A stretch of DNA of 41,683 nt from assembly GCA_039111635.1 (NCBI GenBank), contig JBCAQO010000064.1:1-41683 (forward strand), written 5' to 3'. The number at the start of each line of letters is the position of its first letter. The stretch's first letter is position 1. The translations under genes and the position numbers were made by a program. The stretch is from Heterobasidion occidentale (Eukaryota; Basidiomycota; Agaricomycetes; Russulales; Bondarzewiaceae). The notes below the pieces were generated by a model. It ran no database searches and was not told the origin of the DNA. It was given only the letters and a program-made list of their open reading frames with translations. Of this stretch, positions 21,638-33,059 are shown one piece after another.

Positions 21638-22360
21638 TGTAGCCAGCTATCCAGTGAAAGGTGGGCTCTGCAAAGCTGGAAGAGGGGTGAGTCCTCGACC
21701 ATCCCGAGACGACTGACATTTATATTCAAGGTCTTTCATACTGCCTGAAAAGTTGAAGCTCTGAATCACAGGCAGCAAAGTGCACTGCGGGTGTTCTGTG
21801 ATAGACATCAATGATGTACCTGTGGCGTATAGGCGCGTCCTGCGGATCCCATCATGCTCACATATCAGACAGAATATGACAAACGAGCCTAAGACAGGAT
21901 CTACATGAACTCCTTCGAGCAGAAGAGATTAGAGTCAGCAACCCCTACCCTTCACTCATGTAGCATGTGACTTACTCATTACTACAGAGTAGATACACTG
22001 TGCGAACGACGTCAAGACGAACCTGCACAGCGAGTGGCTGATTTTCGAAAGCTGTGAAGATGGACCTGGTAGACGATGATCGATCAGTGATGGTCTATGT
22101 ATGTGTGGGGTAAGTTTCCTGTCGGGCGCGGCATACATACTCTTAAAGCGTACAAGATATACAGTGATGAATCAAAATGCATAGCATGACCCACTTCAAA
22201 AGGAGCAGTGAGATTTCACTACATCAAATTCAGCATGTCATCTGACGACGCCTTGTAAAGTCGAATAGTCTGCTTCGTGTGAAATTATGAGGATTAGAAC
22301 GTTGACTACATTCGAGCGGATAAATTAGAGTCGATACATCGATAAGACAGTACCTCTGAT
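21638..22360. other. Intergenic between two membrane protein genes
   Basis: 723 bp; no supported gene. It should contain the promoter of the seven-helix protein and the 3' end of the next gene. Confidence 0.5.
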
Positions 22361-23631
22361 TCACGCTCCGAAGAACAAGATCCCCACAGCCGGCCCTGTA
22401 CACATTACCACTGCTGCAGTCGCCGCTACGGAGACACTTCTGGGCAACTGTGCCCAAGCCCAAAATACGATCCCAACCACCATGAGCACGAAGCCCACAG
22501 TGGCCATAGATATGCACAATGTATGTGCACGCTCCAACAAGCCGGTGGGAGGCTGTCGCGTGCGGAATGGCCCGACTTGTTCTAGATGCGGATCTGTAGT
22601 AAAGATGGGGATGTTGATGGGGGTGTAGTGATGGGACAGAATAGGTGGAAAGGTGGGGTCTGAAGGGTCAGCTAGGTCCACGGCGCTAGGGTGTCTCGAA
22701 GATTGAGGGTCCGAGGAAGATGGCTTATTATCCGTCTCTTCTTGCGCAATAGCCTGTGCCTCGGCAGAGATAGGCGAAGCGTAGGCAAAACCCTCAACTT
22801 TAAGTTCCTCCTTCTTTGCTTCCTTGAGCTTATATCGGATAAGCGCGAAGGCTGCAAGGAATGAGATGATTGCTGAAACAGGACGGTCATCGATTGATTG
22901 CGGAAAACGGCATGCGATGATGTGATGGGAGGGTGCATTGAAGAGTGTTCAATTGAGCGTAATACATACCAGCAAAGGAGTGCACGATCAGGGCACAGAT
23001 CATGCATACAACGGATACCTGGGAAATGACGCTGTCAGGGCTTGACGAATCGGGAATCGCACTGCCAAGAAGCTGTGCTTCCATCGCAGAGAAGAAGGTT
23101 GTCTAAGTGATTGAGCATAGAATGAGTTGGTCAGCTACGAGATAGTGTTACACGAAGAGGGCGAAGACAGAAAATCACATACTAGAACAGAGATGAGCTG
23201 CAATCGATCCATCCAGCTCTGTACCAGCTCCTTCATAGCCTTTTTACGCGCTCCATCGTCTTCTTTGTCCTGAGCTTCCTGTGTTTCTGTATACAGTCCA
23301 AAAATCACCAGTATTATCGTACCTGCTAGGACCTGGAAAAGATGCCAAAGTTGTATACGCACGCTGTCTAACAAAATGTCTTTCATCCCCACCTTCATTG
23401 TCCGAGTATTCAGCACTAGTGTCTATGTCTATTGACCCATGCAAGGAGGGCCCATCAACCCATCGTCTCGGTTTTGCACTATTGTGCCGCACAGCAGAGT
23501 GAGGGATAGAAGTGCGCATGACCCGACTAGCCTTGCGGCCAAGGCGAGACATATGTGGAGCCAGAACTAGAAGACAGTGGATTTAGGAGGGTCCTATAGA
23601 GTATATGCTTCGTCAACTGACCTAAAGACAT
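22361..23631 (-). CDS. Four-helix-type fungal membrane protein
   Basis: Unrecognised function. Hydrophobic segments are LAGTIILVIFGLYTE, VSVVCMICALIVHSFAG, a helix ending FALIRYKLKEAKKEELK, ISMATVGFVLMVVGIVFWAW and AATAAVVMCTGPAVGILFFGA, with a charged Ser/Pro loop between (AQEETDNKPSSSDPQ). WMDRLQLISVL followed by FFSAMEAQLLGS is a pattern I associate with Agaricomycete membrane proteins of unknown role. The stop is at 22361-22363. The start is uncertain: either ATG 23629-23631, followed by a basic N-terminus (MSRLGRKASRVM) and a possible 73-nt intron into VRIQLWHLFQ, or an internal ATG at 23396-23398 (MKVGMKDILLDS). The upstream form is preferred because the basic exon is open and has usable splice sites. 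Confidence 0.65.
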
Positions 23632-24313
23632 GTGAGCGGCCGCTGTGGTGTGTGAATGATTACTGTAGAGCAAATAGATAATTGTCACTATATGCGGGTG
23701 TTCGCTAGCTTTATAGCAGTTTGCGAGACGCCCGTGGGGTGACTTTGATGTGGTTCTCCACCCGAAATCACTCTCATGACTCGACACGCACAACTCTCGA
23801 AGACTGAAGCGACTGTCCAAGTGGATACGTTCCATCGAACAGTTTCAACAGGACATCAGACTCATGCACAGCTTTAGTGCTATTGGCGACGAACTAGTAC
23901 TGCTAGAGTTTGGAATATATCAGAGTATTTTCAATCGAGATAGAGAAACAAACATTACACAGATGAAAGTTGACACGTTATATCTCTAACGCTATTGTTT
24001 CTTGGGAGGAGATCGTGTGATGACTGGACATTGTGACTCTCCAAATGACAGGCCTTTTTTGGGTGGCTCCTTAAATAGCAGTGACGCTGTTGTATCGCAG
24101 CGCCATCCAAACAGCGAAGTCCGTGATGTAGTGCACATCGTGATCATACATAACGTTCATGGTCGCGCTTCGTTTCATCATAGTACTTACAGCATCCTAA
24201 TCCTATGCAAAGACAAAACATCAGAAATCTTCTAGCATCAAGGATGTTGACATACTGACGTTTATGAGTCATCAAGCGGAATGGTCCACTGATACAGACT
24301 AACCTTGCCCCAC
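23632..24313. other. Intergenic, no gene recognised
   Basis: 682 bp holding the 5' flank of the membrane protein gene and the 3' flank of the oxygenase gene. Nothing else is supported. Confidence 0.5.
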
Positions 24314-25714
24314 TCAAGCTACGGGAATCTCAGTATGTTCTGTACCCCTACTTGCCCACCAAGACTCCGGGCCCTTCATACCTGATGTCAGATATGATGC
24401 GTTGTCAAAGAAAGCAAACTGGCCAACCTTGAAGCTATTTAATACCATAAGATTGTTCCGTCTGGCATACCAGTCGGCCGCGGTCTGAGGTTTCAAGTTA
24501 GGATTTTCCTTCCAGTCAGCTGTCTGAGCCGCATGCTGTGCAATCTTTGCGCTTTCGTTGACCAAGGGAGCAAGTATGCAGTTGTCGTTTGGCCGCGTAA
24601 AGTACCCAAGTGACCATCTAACAAGACTGGCCTGTTCCTTGGGAGGATTCCTAGACGGAGGGCCAAGGATGTGAGGTCTGGAATCGACGAAGTGATGATG
24701 ATCATGGACTGACACGACACGATGCTGATTAGACCGCAAAATTCCACCACTCCATATCGCCATAGCGTCTCCGAGGTTGCAGATTATGTAGCCAGGTACA
24801 GGCTGCATTGAAATGATAAGGTCTCCTGAGTAAGCAGAATATAGGTCGACAACATACAACTGACCTCACCTTCACATATAACCATTCACTGGATCCGGGG
24901 GGCAAAACCTGCAGCCCTCCGAGACGAGGGTGAAGAATAGTCTGGAAGCAAGGGTCAGCGCACCCAAGTGCAAGGTGCTGAGCGGAGAACCATACCATAG
25001 ATCCAAAGTCAGTGTGCACGCCGAGACTCAACTTGTGTGCAGGCACTTCGGGTCGAGGAAGACACCTGATGCACCGTATCTCCGAACGACTGATGTTGTC
25101 GCCCGTATGGTTCTGAACAAGTCTACCCGCAGGCAGGCCGAGTTTGTCATCGAAGATGTTGAAAGCAGTGAAGCAAAGATCCAGGGATTTCAGCAAGTAG
25201 GGCTTGAGTATGGACTCTATGGTGAGGTCATTGACGGTGTGCGGATATGACCGAAGAATGCGTTTAGGCCAAGCAAGGATGTCATCCTTGGCGATATCCA
25301 TAAATTCTATATTGTCAGGAGAGCCAGTTTCGTCAGTAGCCCAACGGCCGTTTCGCTTATGCCTGAGAGAGAGAGATTAATAGTAAAAAGCCAGGCATAT
25401 GATAGTGTCTCGTACCCCTCAGATTTGATCTTCTCTTCCAATGGCAGTTCAAGAGTCTTCGTGCTCAGCTCATACATGTCCTCAACTTCTTTGTCCATGT
25501 CATGATTCTTCGTGCTGTTGAAGGAAGATTGATGAACATGATCCACACCTACGATCAAAATATATACGCACTACCAGAAACCCAGCTCGGTAGCAGCTTT
25601 CCAGAGCTTATCAATCTCGTCCTGGTCGCCCGCCTTTATGAGCGCGTAGTCAATGACCAGCAGAGGGGCGACTGGAATGTCGTCAGGAAAAGGAGGTGCC
25701 GTTGTCTCAGACAT
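24314..25714 (-). CDS. 2-oxoglutarate/Fe(II)-dependent dioxygenase (isopenicillin N synthase-like)
   Basis: Non-heme iron oxygenase of the DIOX_N plus 2OG-FeII_Oxy type; substrate unknown. The N-terminal part has PPFPDDIPVAPLLVIDYALI, KAATELGFW and MYELSTKTLELPLEEKIKSEG. After that come TDETGSPDNIEF, DDILAWPKRILRSYP, the iron ligands His and Asp in GVHTDFGSM, RLGGLQVLPPGSSEWLYVK, GDAMAIWSGGILRSNQHRVV with the distal iron histidine, and RWSLGYFTRP, whose Arg-x-Ser binds 2-oxoglutarate. Intron boundaries fit throughout; one is a 38-nt intron directly after HRVV that removes a histidine-rich stretch (VSVHDHHHF). The start is at ATG 25712-25714 and the stop at 24314-24316. No cluster of biosynthetic genes surrounds it, so a role in a metabolite pathway cannot be claimed. 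Confidence 0.88.
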
Positions 25715-26679
25715 GACGATCGGGGAAGGAGTACAACTACGAGTGTGAACTCCACGCTGCCTTATAATACACCGAAATGCATTCGCAATAAGAGCAAGCA
25801 CATGATCGCATGACCTTCGTCCGGAGCATTACATGGTCTCGCGGAGCTTCATACATTCAGTTCCGCGTAACTTCGTACGTTCCTAGCGAAGGAGGACCCA
25901 CAAACAAAGACGAACATCTGTTAAGGAAGACTGAATATCCCACAGGAAGGCTTGCAGTCAGATTCTATATGTACACCAGAAACGCACGCTCACTCACCGT
26001 GAAACAACTTATTCTGCACGTAGTCTCGGCATCATTGATAATCAAATGCTTGGTACAAGGTTCCAGCGGCACTCAGTGGTTACAGCCGAGCACTGAGAGA
26101 GATAGGAGTTTCCAAATGGTCTCCAAAGAATACAGGGTCGCGTCAGGTCGAGTCTCGAAAGCATGAGGGACGATGGTCATGGCTTCCATAGAAGGTTTGC
26201 CCTGGACAGCTCTAATGACTTGCCTATGCCAGCAAGGTCGACGGCAGCTCCCTGACAAGAGTTATCCGAGAGTATGGGGATATGAACTCAAATATAGAAT
26301 CTCAGATCACTCACGTCCGTATGCCGGTCACTATCCAAACAGCGTCTTCGCCGGTCCTCTTGAACGCATATGTTTTTCATCCCGCTTCGAACGCGGGCTG
26401 ACCGATAAGATGTATCGAAAGCGCATCTCGTCACGGTTTGCGCGCGTACGCCGACCACGGATTGGCATCAGATCAGAGGTCTGGACGAAATCGCGTTGTC
26501 AACCATATGATGATCATATAACGTCGTGAGTTGAACGTACAATTAGAAGCATAATTAGACTAATACCCCAGAAAAATAGATTCCTATCTCACTGAAGCAG
26601 AAGACGTTGAACGCATCTCGTTGAAGCGTTGCACGCTGTATCGCTGCTGTATCGCTTTCCAAGAGGTGGTCCCGACTCC
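25715..26679. other. Intergenic, no gene recognised
   Basis: 965 bp from the oxygenase start to the inverted repeat. It contains the direct repeat GCTGTATCGCT twice in tandem (26635-26656) and no supported gene. Confidence 0.5.
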
Positions 26680-27741
26680 TACAGCTGTTTCCGAAATGAT
26701 TGTCAAGCGCGTCGTGAGCCTGGGAAAATCAAAATAATGGAGAAAATGAGCTCAGAAAAGAGTTGCTCGTAGCTCACTCAATTTTGAACATACGGACTCG
26801 CTCTACAAACAAAACCTGAATGGGTTGGCGAGGCGCAGACGACTGGAGCAAAAACGGGGCAGTTTGAGAGAGCGGTTGTGGAGCTGGGTTTCCCGGCCCT
26901 AACCTGCCCTTGCGGCGAAACCAGAGCAGCTAGCAACAGGCGGAGACCACCCCCTTGTCCAGAGGAGGCCTCCGAAGGCGATGGAGGCAAAAAGGAGGGC
27001 GTACGGCGCCGTCGTCGTCGTCCCAGCGCTGCTCTTGTCGGCGGCAGCTGACACGTGACACGTCATCGTCGACAAGCACACAGAAAGTGATTGAAATGTG
27101 CGAGTTACACCATGAGAGCATTGCAGAGGTCTCTTGGATGCACCAGCAACGCATCTAGGTTGACCTGACTCCGTTTATATTTGTACTTCTACTGGAAAAA
27201 AAACAGAATAGATCTTGGTGCAAGTTGGGCAGCACTCAAGCTCCCAGTTTTTTAAAAGGCATGCCCCAACCTTATGAAGTTCAAGCACTATCTGTAATTC
27301 CAATAAATTATGCATGTGCCTCTAGAAATCGGCCAAACGACGACACTTTGTTCGATGACGTGTCACGTGTCAGCTGCCGCCGACAAGAGCAGCGCTGGGA
27401 CGACGACGACGGCGCCGTACGCCCTCCTTTTTGCCTCCATCGCCTTCGGAGGCCTCCTCTGGACAAGGGGGTGGTCTCCGCCTGTTGCTAGCTGCTCTGG
27501 TTTCGCCGCAAGGGCAGGTTAGGGCCGGGAAACCCAGCTCCACAACCGCTCTCTCAAACTGCCCCGTTTTTGCTCCAGTCGTCTGCGCCTCGCCAACCCA
27601 TTCAGGTTTTGTTTGTAGAGCGAGTCCGTATGTTCAAAATTGAGTGAGCTACGAGCAACTCTTTTCTGAGCTCATTTTCTCCATTATTTTGATTTTCCCA
27701 GGCTCACGACGCGCTTGACAATCATTTCGGAAACAACTGTA
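26680..27741. repeat. Long inverted repeat: two 389-bp arms around a 284-bp spacer
   Basis: The left arm 26680-27068 and the right arm 27353-27741 are reverse complements of the same length. Reading through both, I found one difference (26685 versus 27736). Both arms contain the same 70-codon and 60-codon open frames. The spacer 27069-27352 is unique and AT-richer, and has no gene. One frame within the arm reads SAGTTTTAPYALLFASIAF, resembling the C-terminal hydrophobic tail of a GPI-anchored protein, so the arm may derive from a captured gene fragment. No clear target duplication flanks the structure. Confidence 0.93.
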
Positions 27742-27898
27742 AAGGGTCGCGAGAAAGGTGTGACTGCTAGTGACGTTATACACCTCCGTGACCGGGGGAA
27801 CCAGAAACCGCCCCGTCCAGCTCTTTCTCCCGACCACCAGGGAGAGGTTTCACAGTCTGTCTTCCCTTGTACGGAATGCTATAAAGCCATTAGCAACG

Positions 27899-29109
27899 AT
27901 GGCATCCACATACCCACGTTTGAGAATAGCAGTCGTCCAGTTCGCCCCACGAGTCAGTACTTAGCGCATTCGATCGGATCCCAACTGGTCGAGAATGTCG
28001 ACGCGTGCGCCCCATACGTTTTCAGATAGGACATGTCGAGGAAAATATTGCACGGGCCCATGCGATATGCGCCAAGTGAGCTCTTGAATCGAGCTTTTCT
28101 GTGACGGAGCTGATTGCGTCGTCGTTTTAGTATACAACCTCGTTCGCTTGATCTTCTGGTCCTTCCGGAAATGATCTTCAGCGGTCTGTACACTTCGTCT
28201 TGCGGAACAATACAGGCGTTGAGCTGTGGTGCACTCATCCTCAGGATATGTTTTTCGCGATGCTGCTTCGATATCGCCTTTCTTGGAGCATCCCCACACT
28301 GGACCCACCTCGAGATTCTGTGCTGAGATGGCAGAAAAGCTGCACTGCTATGTTGTCGCTGGCTACCCAGAACGCTTAGAACAGAGTGAGATCACGAAGA
28401 GAAGCGATTCCGATGGTCACATCATCGACGCGATCGGTGCCAACAGTGCTGTCATACACGGCCCTGACGGTAAACGAATCGGTGGCTATCGTAAAACAAA
28501 CTTGTTTGAGACGGATCAAACATGGGCCAAATCAGGTTCATCCCGAAGCTCTGACTGTGAGATTGAGACTTATGCATGCTCGCGGTTCGTAGGCACCGGG
28601 TTCGTGACCTTCAACCTCCCTGCCCCACTCAACACCGTGAGTCTTGGAATATGCATGGACCTCAACCCACAACCCCCGCTGATTGGACGCTTGAAGACGG
28701 TCCATACGAGATTGCGGACTACTGCCGGGCGAATGGCACCGATTTGCTGATCTTGCTCAATGCCTGGCTGGATTCCGGCGTTGACGAGGACACAGCTGAA
28801 GACTGGCATACTCTCAACTACTGGGCCTCCCGTTTGCGGCCTCTCTGGGCGCATACCGGAGACGGTGGTAATCAGCCTCCCAACACCATCGAACCCAGAC
28901 GTACCGTCGCCATTGTGTGCAATAGGTGCGGAGAGGAGAGCGGTACGAGCTGCCATCGCATTCGTCTACGTACTACTAACAGTGCATGGAAAGGCAAGAA
29001 ATTCGCAGGGAGTTCCGCGCTTTTTGCATTGTACCAAGGTCGAGGCAGGCCTATTCTACTGCAAGTGATGGAGCGAACTCAAGAAGGAGTCGGAAATTGG
29101 ACGGTGTGA
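27899..29109 (+). CDS. NTA1: NTA1-like protein N-terminal asparagine/glutamine amidase, one apparent frameshift
   Basis: Nitrilase-superfamily amidase of the NTA1 type, which converts N-terminal Asn/Gln to Asp/Glu in the N-degron pathway. Spliced segments: MASTYPRLRIAVVQFAPR, IGHVEENIARAHAICAK, LDLLVLPEMIFSGY with the catalytic Glu, MAEKLHCYVVAGYPER, GKRIGGYRKTNLFETDQTW with the catalytic Lys, VSLGICMDLNPQ with the catalytic Cys, WTLEDGPYEIADYCRANGTD, LLILLNAWLDS, VAIVCNRCGEE and KFAGSSALFALYQG, stop 29107-29109. The order and the CNRCGEE segment match NTA1 rather than other nitrilases. Between MDLNPQPP and DWTLEDG the frame shifts; one additional C in the run at 28673-28677 would restore it as PPADWTL. 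At least five short introns. It converges with the MtnB gene. Confidence 0.85.
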
Positions 29110-29733
29110 GGAGATCGGAGATAGAGTGATGTTGTATATTTGCACCCTGTAAACAATTTCTTAACCTTACTTCTATGCCTAACTTCTTGTGCGGCTGACG
29201 TGCTAGCAAAGATATATCAGGCGGTCATCTTTGTAAACTGAACGAGGATGTGAGGCAAGGGAGAGGAGCAGCGGTACCCGCACAAGCGCGAAGTTCTAGC
29301 TCGGTCTGCATTTCAGACTGGTCGGAGACCTCATCGTTGCATTCCGTCTGTTGAGTCTTGTAGAAAGGCGACGATAAGTATGCCGTGGTTTCTCCGACAA
29401 ATCGTGCCGAAACATCTGTACTTGGCTGAGGAGTTTCGGGTGTTTGAACTATGCCGCAGTCGCACGCGAGCCCACAAATACATCAGCAGGCGATACGGCG
29501 ACCTTCGTATTCCAAATTGTCAGATACAAGACGCTGGGTCCAAAATGCAGACACCAGCCCCGAACGAACCGTTTGTGCTCTTGATCTGACCATATCGTCG
29601 CACGAGCATCCACACCGCTACGTCGGGTTGTCTGCTTCAAGGGCTATTGAAGCCGTGTTGCGGCACCGACGACTCTGCTATGGGAGAATGCAATTCCTAT
29701 ATTTCCGTCTGATTTCATGTACCGACATGCACA
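29110..29733. other. Convergent intergenic region
   Basis: 624 bp between two converging genes, so probably two 3' UTRs and terminators. No supported gene. Confidence 0.5.
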
Positions 29734-30825
29734 TTACGCGGTGACGGCATTTTCTCCTTGCAGCACGGGCAGACCAGCCAGCTTCATCTTGACCGCAATC
29801 TCGAACAGGTAATCGAGGCACTAGAGCGGGTTCCCAGAAATCAGCGTCGCACGGGGCGTCGATAAGCAGAAACTGTATTGACCTCGGTCTGCGTCTTGGC
29901 CTTTTCCCAGTCGTTGCCTGAGTTTGAAAGCCGAGAGCGGTTAGCGTGGGCGTTGCACGAGAGTGTCGCGCGGAGGGCGTACCCCACACATACACGCCGT
30001 GACGTCGGACGAGGACTCCTGCGGCAGCGGGGTATTTGATCATGGCTTCGGCCATGCTGTCCTTGAGATCCTCCTCGTTTGGAGTGTTCTCGATGATGGG
30101 GACTTCGAGCGTGTCGAGGTACGACAGCGCTTGTCCAGTGCCGCCGATCCGGACGCCCTTGATCATCTGCAGCAACCCACTTTATTTGGAATTCTGACCT
30201 CAAAGACAAGCACTCGCCTCCTATCAAGCGTCATCCAAAGAAACACGGTTATGAGTATCCGACCGCGATGCACAGCGCGAAGCAGGACCACTGACCTGAT
30301 GAGAAATCTTGAACACGGGTCCTGTCCAGAGAAGCGTGGCGAGCACGGCGTTTTGGGAGTGCGTGTGGATGCAGCTGCCCGCAGATCGCAAGTCAAAGGC
30401 GTTCCAGAAGAGCGGGGTGCAGGCGGACTCCTTGAGTGTCGCGGTGGGCCTGCGGAGGAACCGCCGATCGTTGTCGGGCGTTAGTGACTGCGGGTATGGA
30501 AGGACGAAGATGTGGGTCGGCTGGATCCGTTCCTTCTGCACTCCGGAGGGCGCGATGTACACTTTATCGCTGGTGCGCGCGTCCATTGTCAGCGGTCAAT
30601 GGCAGCGAGGATGTGAGCAGGGACACTCACCCGACTCGGATGCTGATACCGCCGCCGGTTCCCGTCACCCATCCGAGGTTGTAGAAACCTTTACAGAGCT
30701 CGGGGATGAGGTTCGCGGGCTGGAGGATCGATCAGGATCAGCTCTTCGGAAGTCGAAAGAAGGGCTCTTGCATGCAGGGGGTCGCTGGAGGTGATCAAAG
30801 CATCGTCCTGATTTTGAGCAGACAT
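29734..30825 (-). CDS. MDE1: Methylthioribulose-1-phosphate dehydratase (MtnB/Mde1)
   Basis: Zinc-dependent class II aldolase-fold enzyme of the methionine salvage pathway; dehydrates 5-methylthioribulose 1-phosphate. Motifs after splicing: [38 protein letters not shown] and [45 protein letters not shown] with zinc ligand His pair in [29 protein letters not shown] with the third zinc His, [20 protein letters not shown], and the end [10 protein letters not shown] at 29734-29736. The first intron 30720-30771 begins with GC rather than GT, and H-PANLIPEL joins exactly across it. A 3-nt exon GAG (30218-30220) probably supplies the conserved Glu of SHQEMIKGV. The start at ATG 30823-30825 fits the family's short N-terminus. 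Frame is otherwise intact. Confidence 0.92.
30720..30771 (-). other. GC-AG intron in the MtnB gene
   Basis: The 52-nt interval starts GCAAGAGCCC and ends CCTCCAG on the minus strand. Removing it joins SSDPLH to [12 protein letters not shown] in frame, as in MtnB homologues. Reading through it gives a stop after the exon. GC donors are a rare minority class in fungi. Confidence 0.8.
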
Positions 30826-33059
30826 CCTGAGGCCAGATGTTCGAGGCGAATATGTACAGACAAACAAGCAGACGCGTTGGCTAAGTCCAAAGCGCTTGCT
30901 TTGGCGAATTTTCACGGGCAATCGCGATCGGAGACCCCTGGAACTCGACAATGGCTTTCCACCTCTTTCTACTGCACCAAAATGAATTCGACCTTCAAAT
31001 TTTAAAGCTTTAACTCTGCATGCCTCATGGCTTCAGAGAGTAAAGCCAGTCAGAGCTATTCCCGTATCCGTCTATGTTCGAGCTTGGAGCCATAGCCGAC
31101 AGCGCGGTCGCTGCGTTCCACGTCCTATGATCCACTTCAGAAACGGATGAACCGAGGACTGCCAACCTCCTTCTATCGAAACGAGATCGAGCAGGACCTC
31201 TACGTATCAGTGATCCACCCCGCAATGACAGAGCTCGATGTAGAGCAGTTAAAATAGGTCAGCAATAACCGCATGGGGGATCCTGATTCTGATGTGTGTC
31301 ACCGCAGTGCAGCGGTCTACGGTATACTAGGCGTATACAGGCCATCTCGCCCCTCATTCTGAAGCTTGAGTCGCCAGTGCTCCCGCGCACCGTCGCACCG
31401 TCGATGCCGATACTTTGCTCGTGAGACCAGACAGCTCCTCCGCCGAGTTTGGCCTGTTGTCACTCAGGGGTCAGATACTCAATCCCGCAGAGGCATCGTC
31501 ACTACGCCATCAGAACAAGACCTTTTCTTCCGTCGCTCCTCGCTCGACTGAACGGCTGCACGGCTGCAGTATCGTTTTGATAGCATTCCCATTCCAGAAC
31601 TCGTGTGCGCCCGACCCGTATGTGTTTTGACAGAAGAAGCTCAAGGACGTCAGACTCCGGGAGTAAGTCCTCTCCTATTGGAATTGACCTACGAAACTTA
31701 GCCCCCAAGGCTTTGCTCCACGCTCTCGGAGGACTCCGACGTTTCGAGGTCCATAGATTCGGTGGGCTCGCTGGAGTGGAAGGATCTGGTGGACGGACGC
31801 AATAATAGCTCGCCTGCTCGCCCGCTCGTGGACAGCTCTTTGCGGAACCCCATTCGGCCCTGGGCGCGCGGGAGCCCGCGTCGAAGCACCAGGCCCGCCG
31901 ATCGCCCCGGAATACTCGAACACTCGATTACTCGACGGCACGCATGGACTCAAGCGCCCCGAAGATCTCCTGCGGACTGTATCTCTCTCCGTGTCCAGCG
32001 AAGAGCGAGGAAGGCGCTGGAAGACGCTGCGCCCGGACGACGTCTCGTTTGTTTTGTTCGCGCGGCTGGTGCCAAGGCAAAGTCGGAAAGAAAGCGTTTG
32101 CCGTGTTGCATGGCATCTCGCATGCGCGCAGGGCGCCTCTGGACATACAAACGTGTTCGGCCGTACCTTGCGAGGGTCATGTACGCGGATTCGCGTCGAG
32201 CGGTGGCCTCAGCGCTTGCGACAGATAGTAGCAGAACCACAACATAACGAATGGCACCTGCACATCCGGGAACAGAGCCTCGTTCTTACCCGACCTACGT
32301 TCTTACGAAGGTTGCGCGTGCGTCGTTCCTTCCAACTTTCCAACCAGCGGCGGATGCCTGCGGGCGATTGAGCGCCCGTCCGGAGTTGTGGACTTTCTCG
32401 GCGCGGATGAGCGAGCGAGGATGAGCAACGCAGCCAAGCGCATTGCACCGCCACTGATTTGTATTGGCCCGCAGCGTGCATCTCTCAAGATCTACCTGCT
32501 TACCGCGGAAGAGGAGGCGCTGCCTCCTGTCAACGGGCGCGTTCGACGTTCGCGGGCTAGCGTGCCGCTGTTCGGGAGACGAGATCCACACGCTCGAAGC
32601 AGATCTGCGCAGGGGAGAGCGCGCGCCCGGCGCTGAGCTGAATAGGGACACCCATGACACACCACCGAGCATGCTGGGCACTAGCGCGCAAGGCAAATTG
32701 GGGTGGAACACGTTAAATGACATTGATTGCAATTGCGAAAAAAAAACAGTTCGCATACGACACGGGGACCGACGGGGGAACCTACATGTACAGAGAGGAG
32801 GATGGCGAGTCGTGGACAGGGAAGGCAAGCGCATAGCGATAGAGATAGACAGGGAAGTGGTTCTACATAGGTGTAACTGGACAGACGGCTCGAACGGGGT
32901 ATTCAGCGGTGGTACGGATAGCAAATGGCCAATAATGAGGCGCACATCAAACAAAAAGCACAGGCGCGTACGGAGTGCACATGATGACGAACGGAACCAA
33001 AACAAGAATACAGGGACCAGGCGACAGGACTGCGACCCGAGCCGACGTCGACTGCGAGT
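30826..33059. other. Intergenic, no gene recognised
   Basis: 2.2 kb between the MtnB start and the PAS protein stop. Open frames up to about 236 codons on the minus strand (32295-33005) have no recognisable domain and follow the PAS stop, so they are more likely 3' UTR than coding. No repeats were seen. Confidence 0.45.

Noticed and set aside
20202..25714. Secondary-metabolite gene cluster around the 2OG oxygenase
   Set aside because: Neighbours are two unknown membrane proteins; no backbone synthase, P450 or transporter family was recognised.
26778..27643. Two identical 70-codon frames as a duplicated gene
   Set aside because: They are simply the two arms of the inverted repeat; no independent evidence of coding.
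32295..33005. 236-codon open frame on the minus strand
   Set aside because: No recognisable domain, odd composition, and located just beyond the PAS protein stop; more likely 3' UTR.
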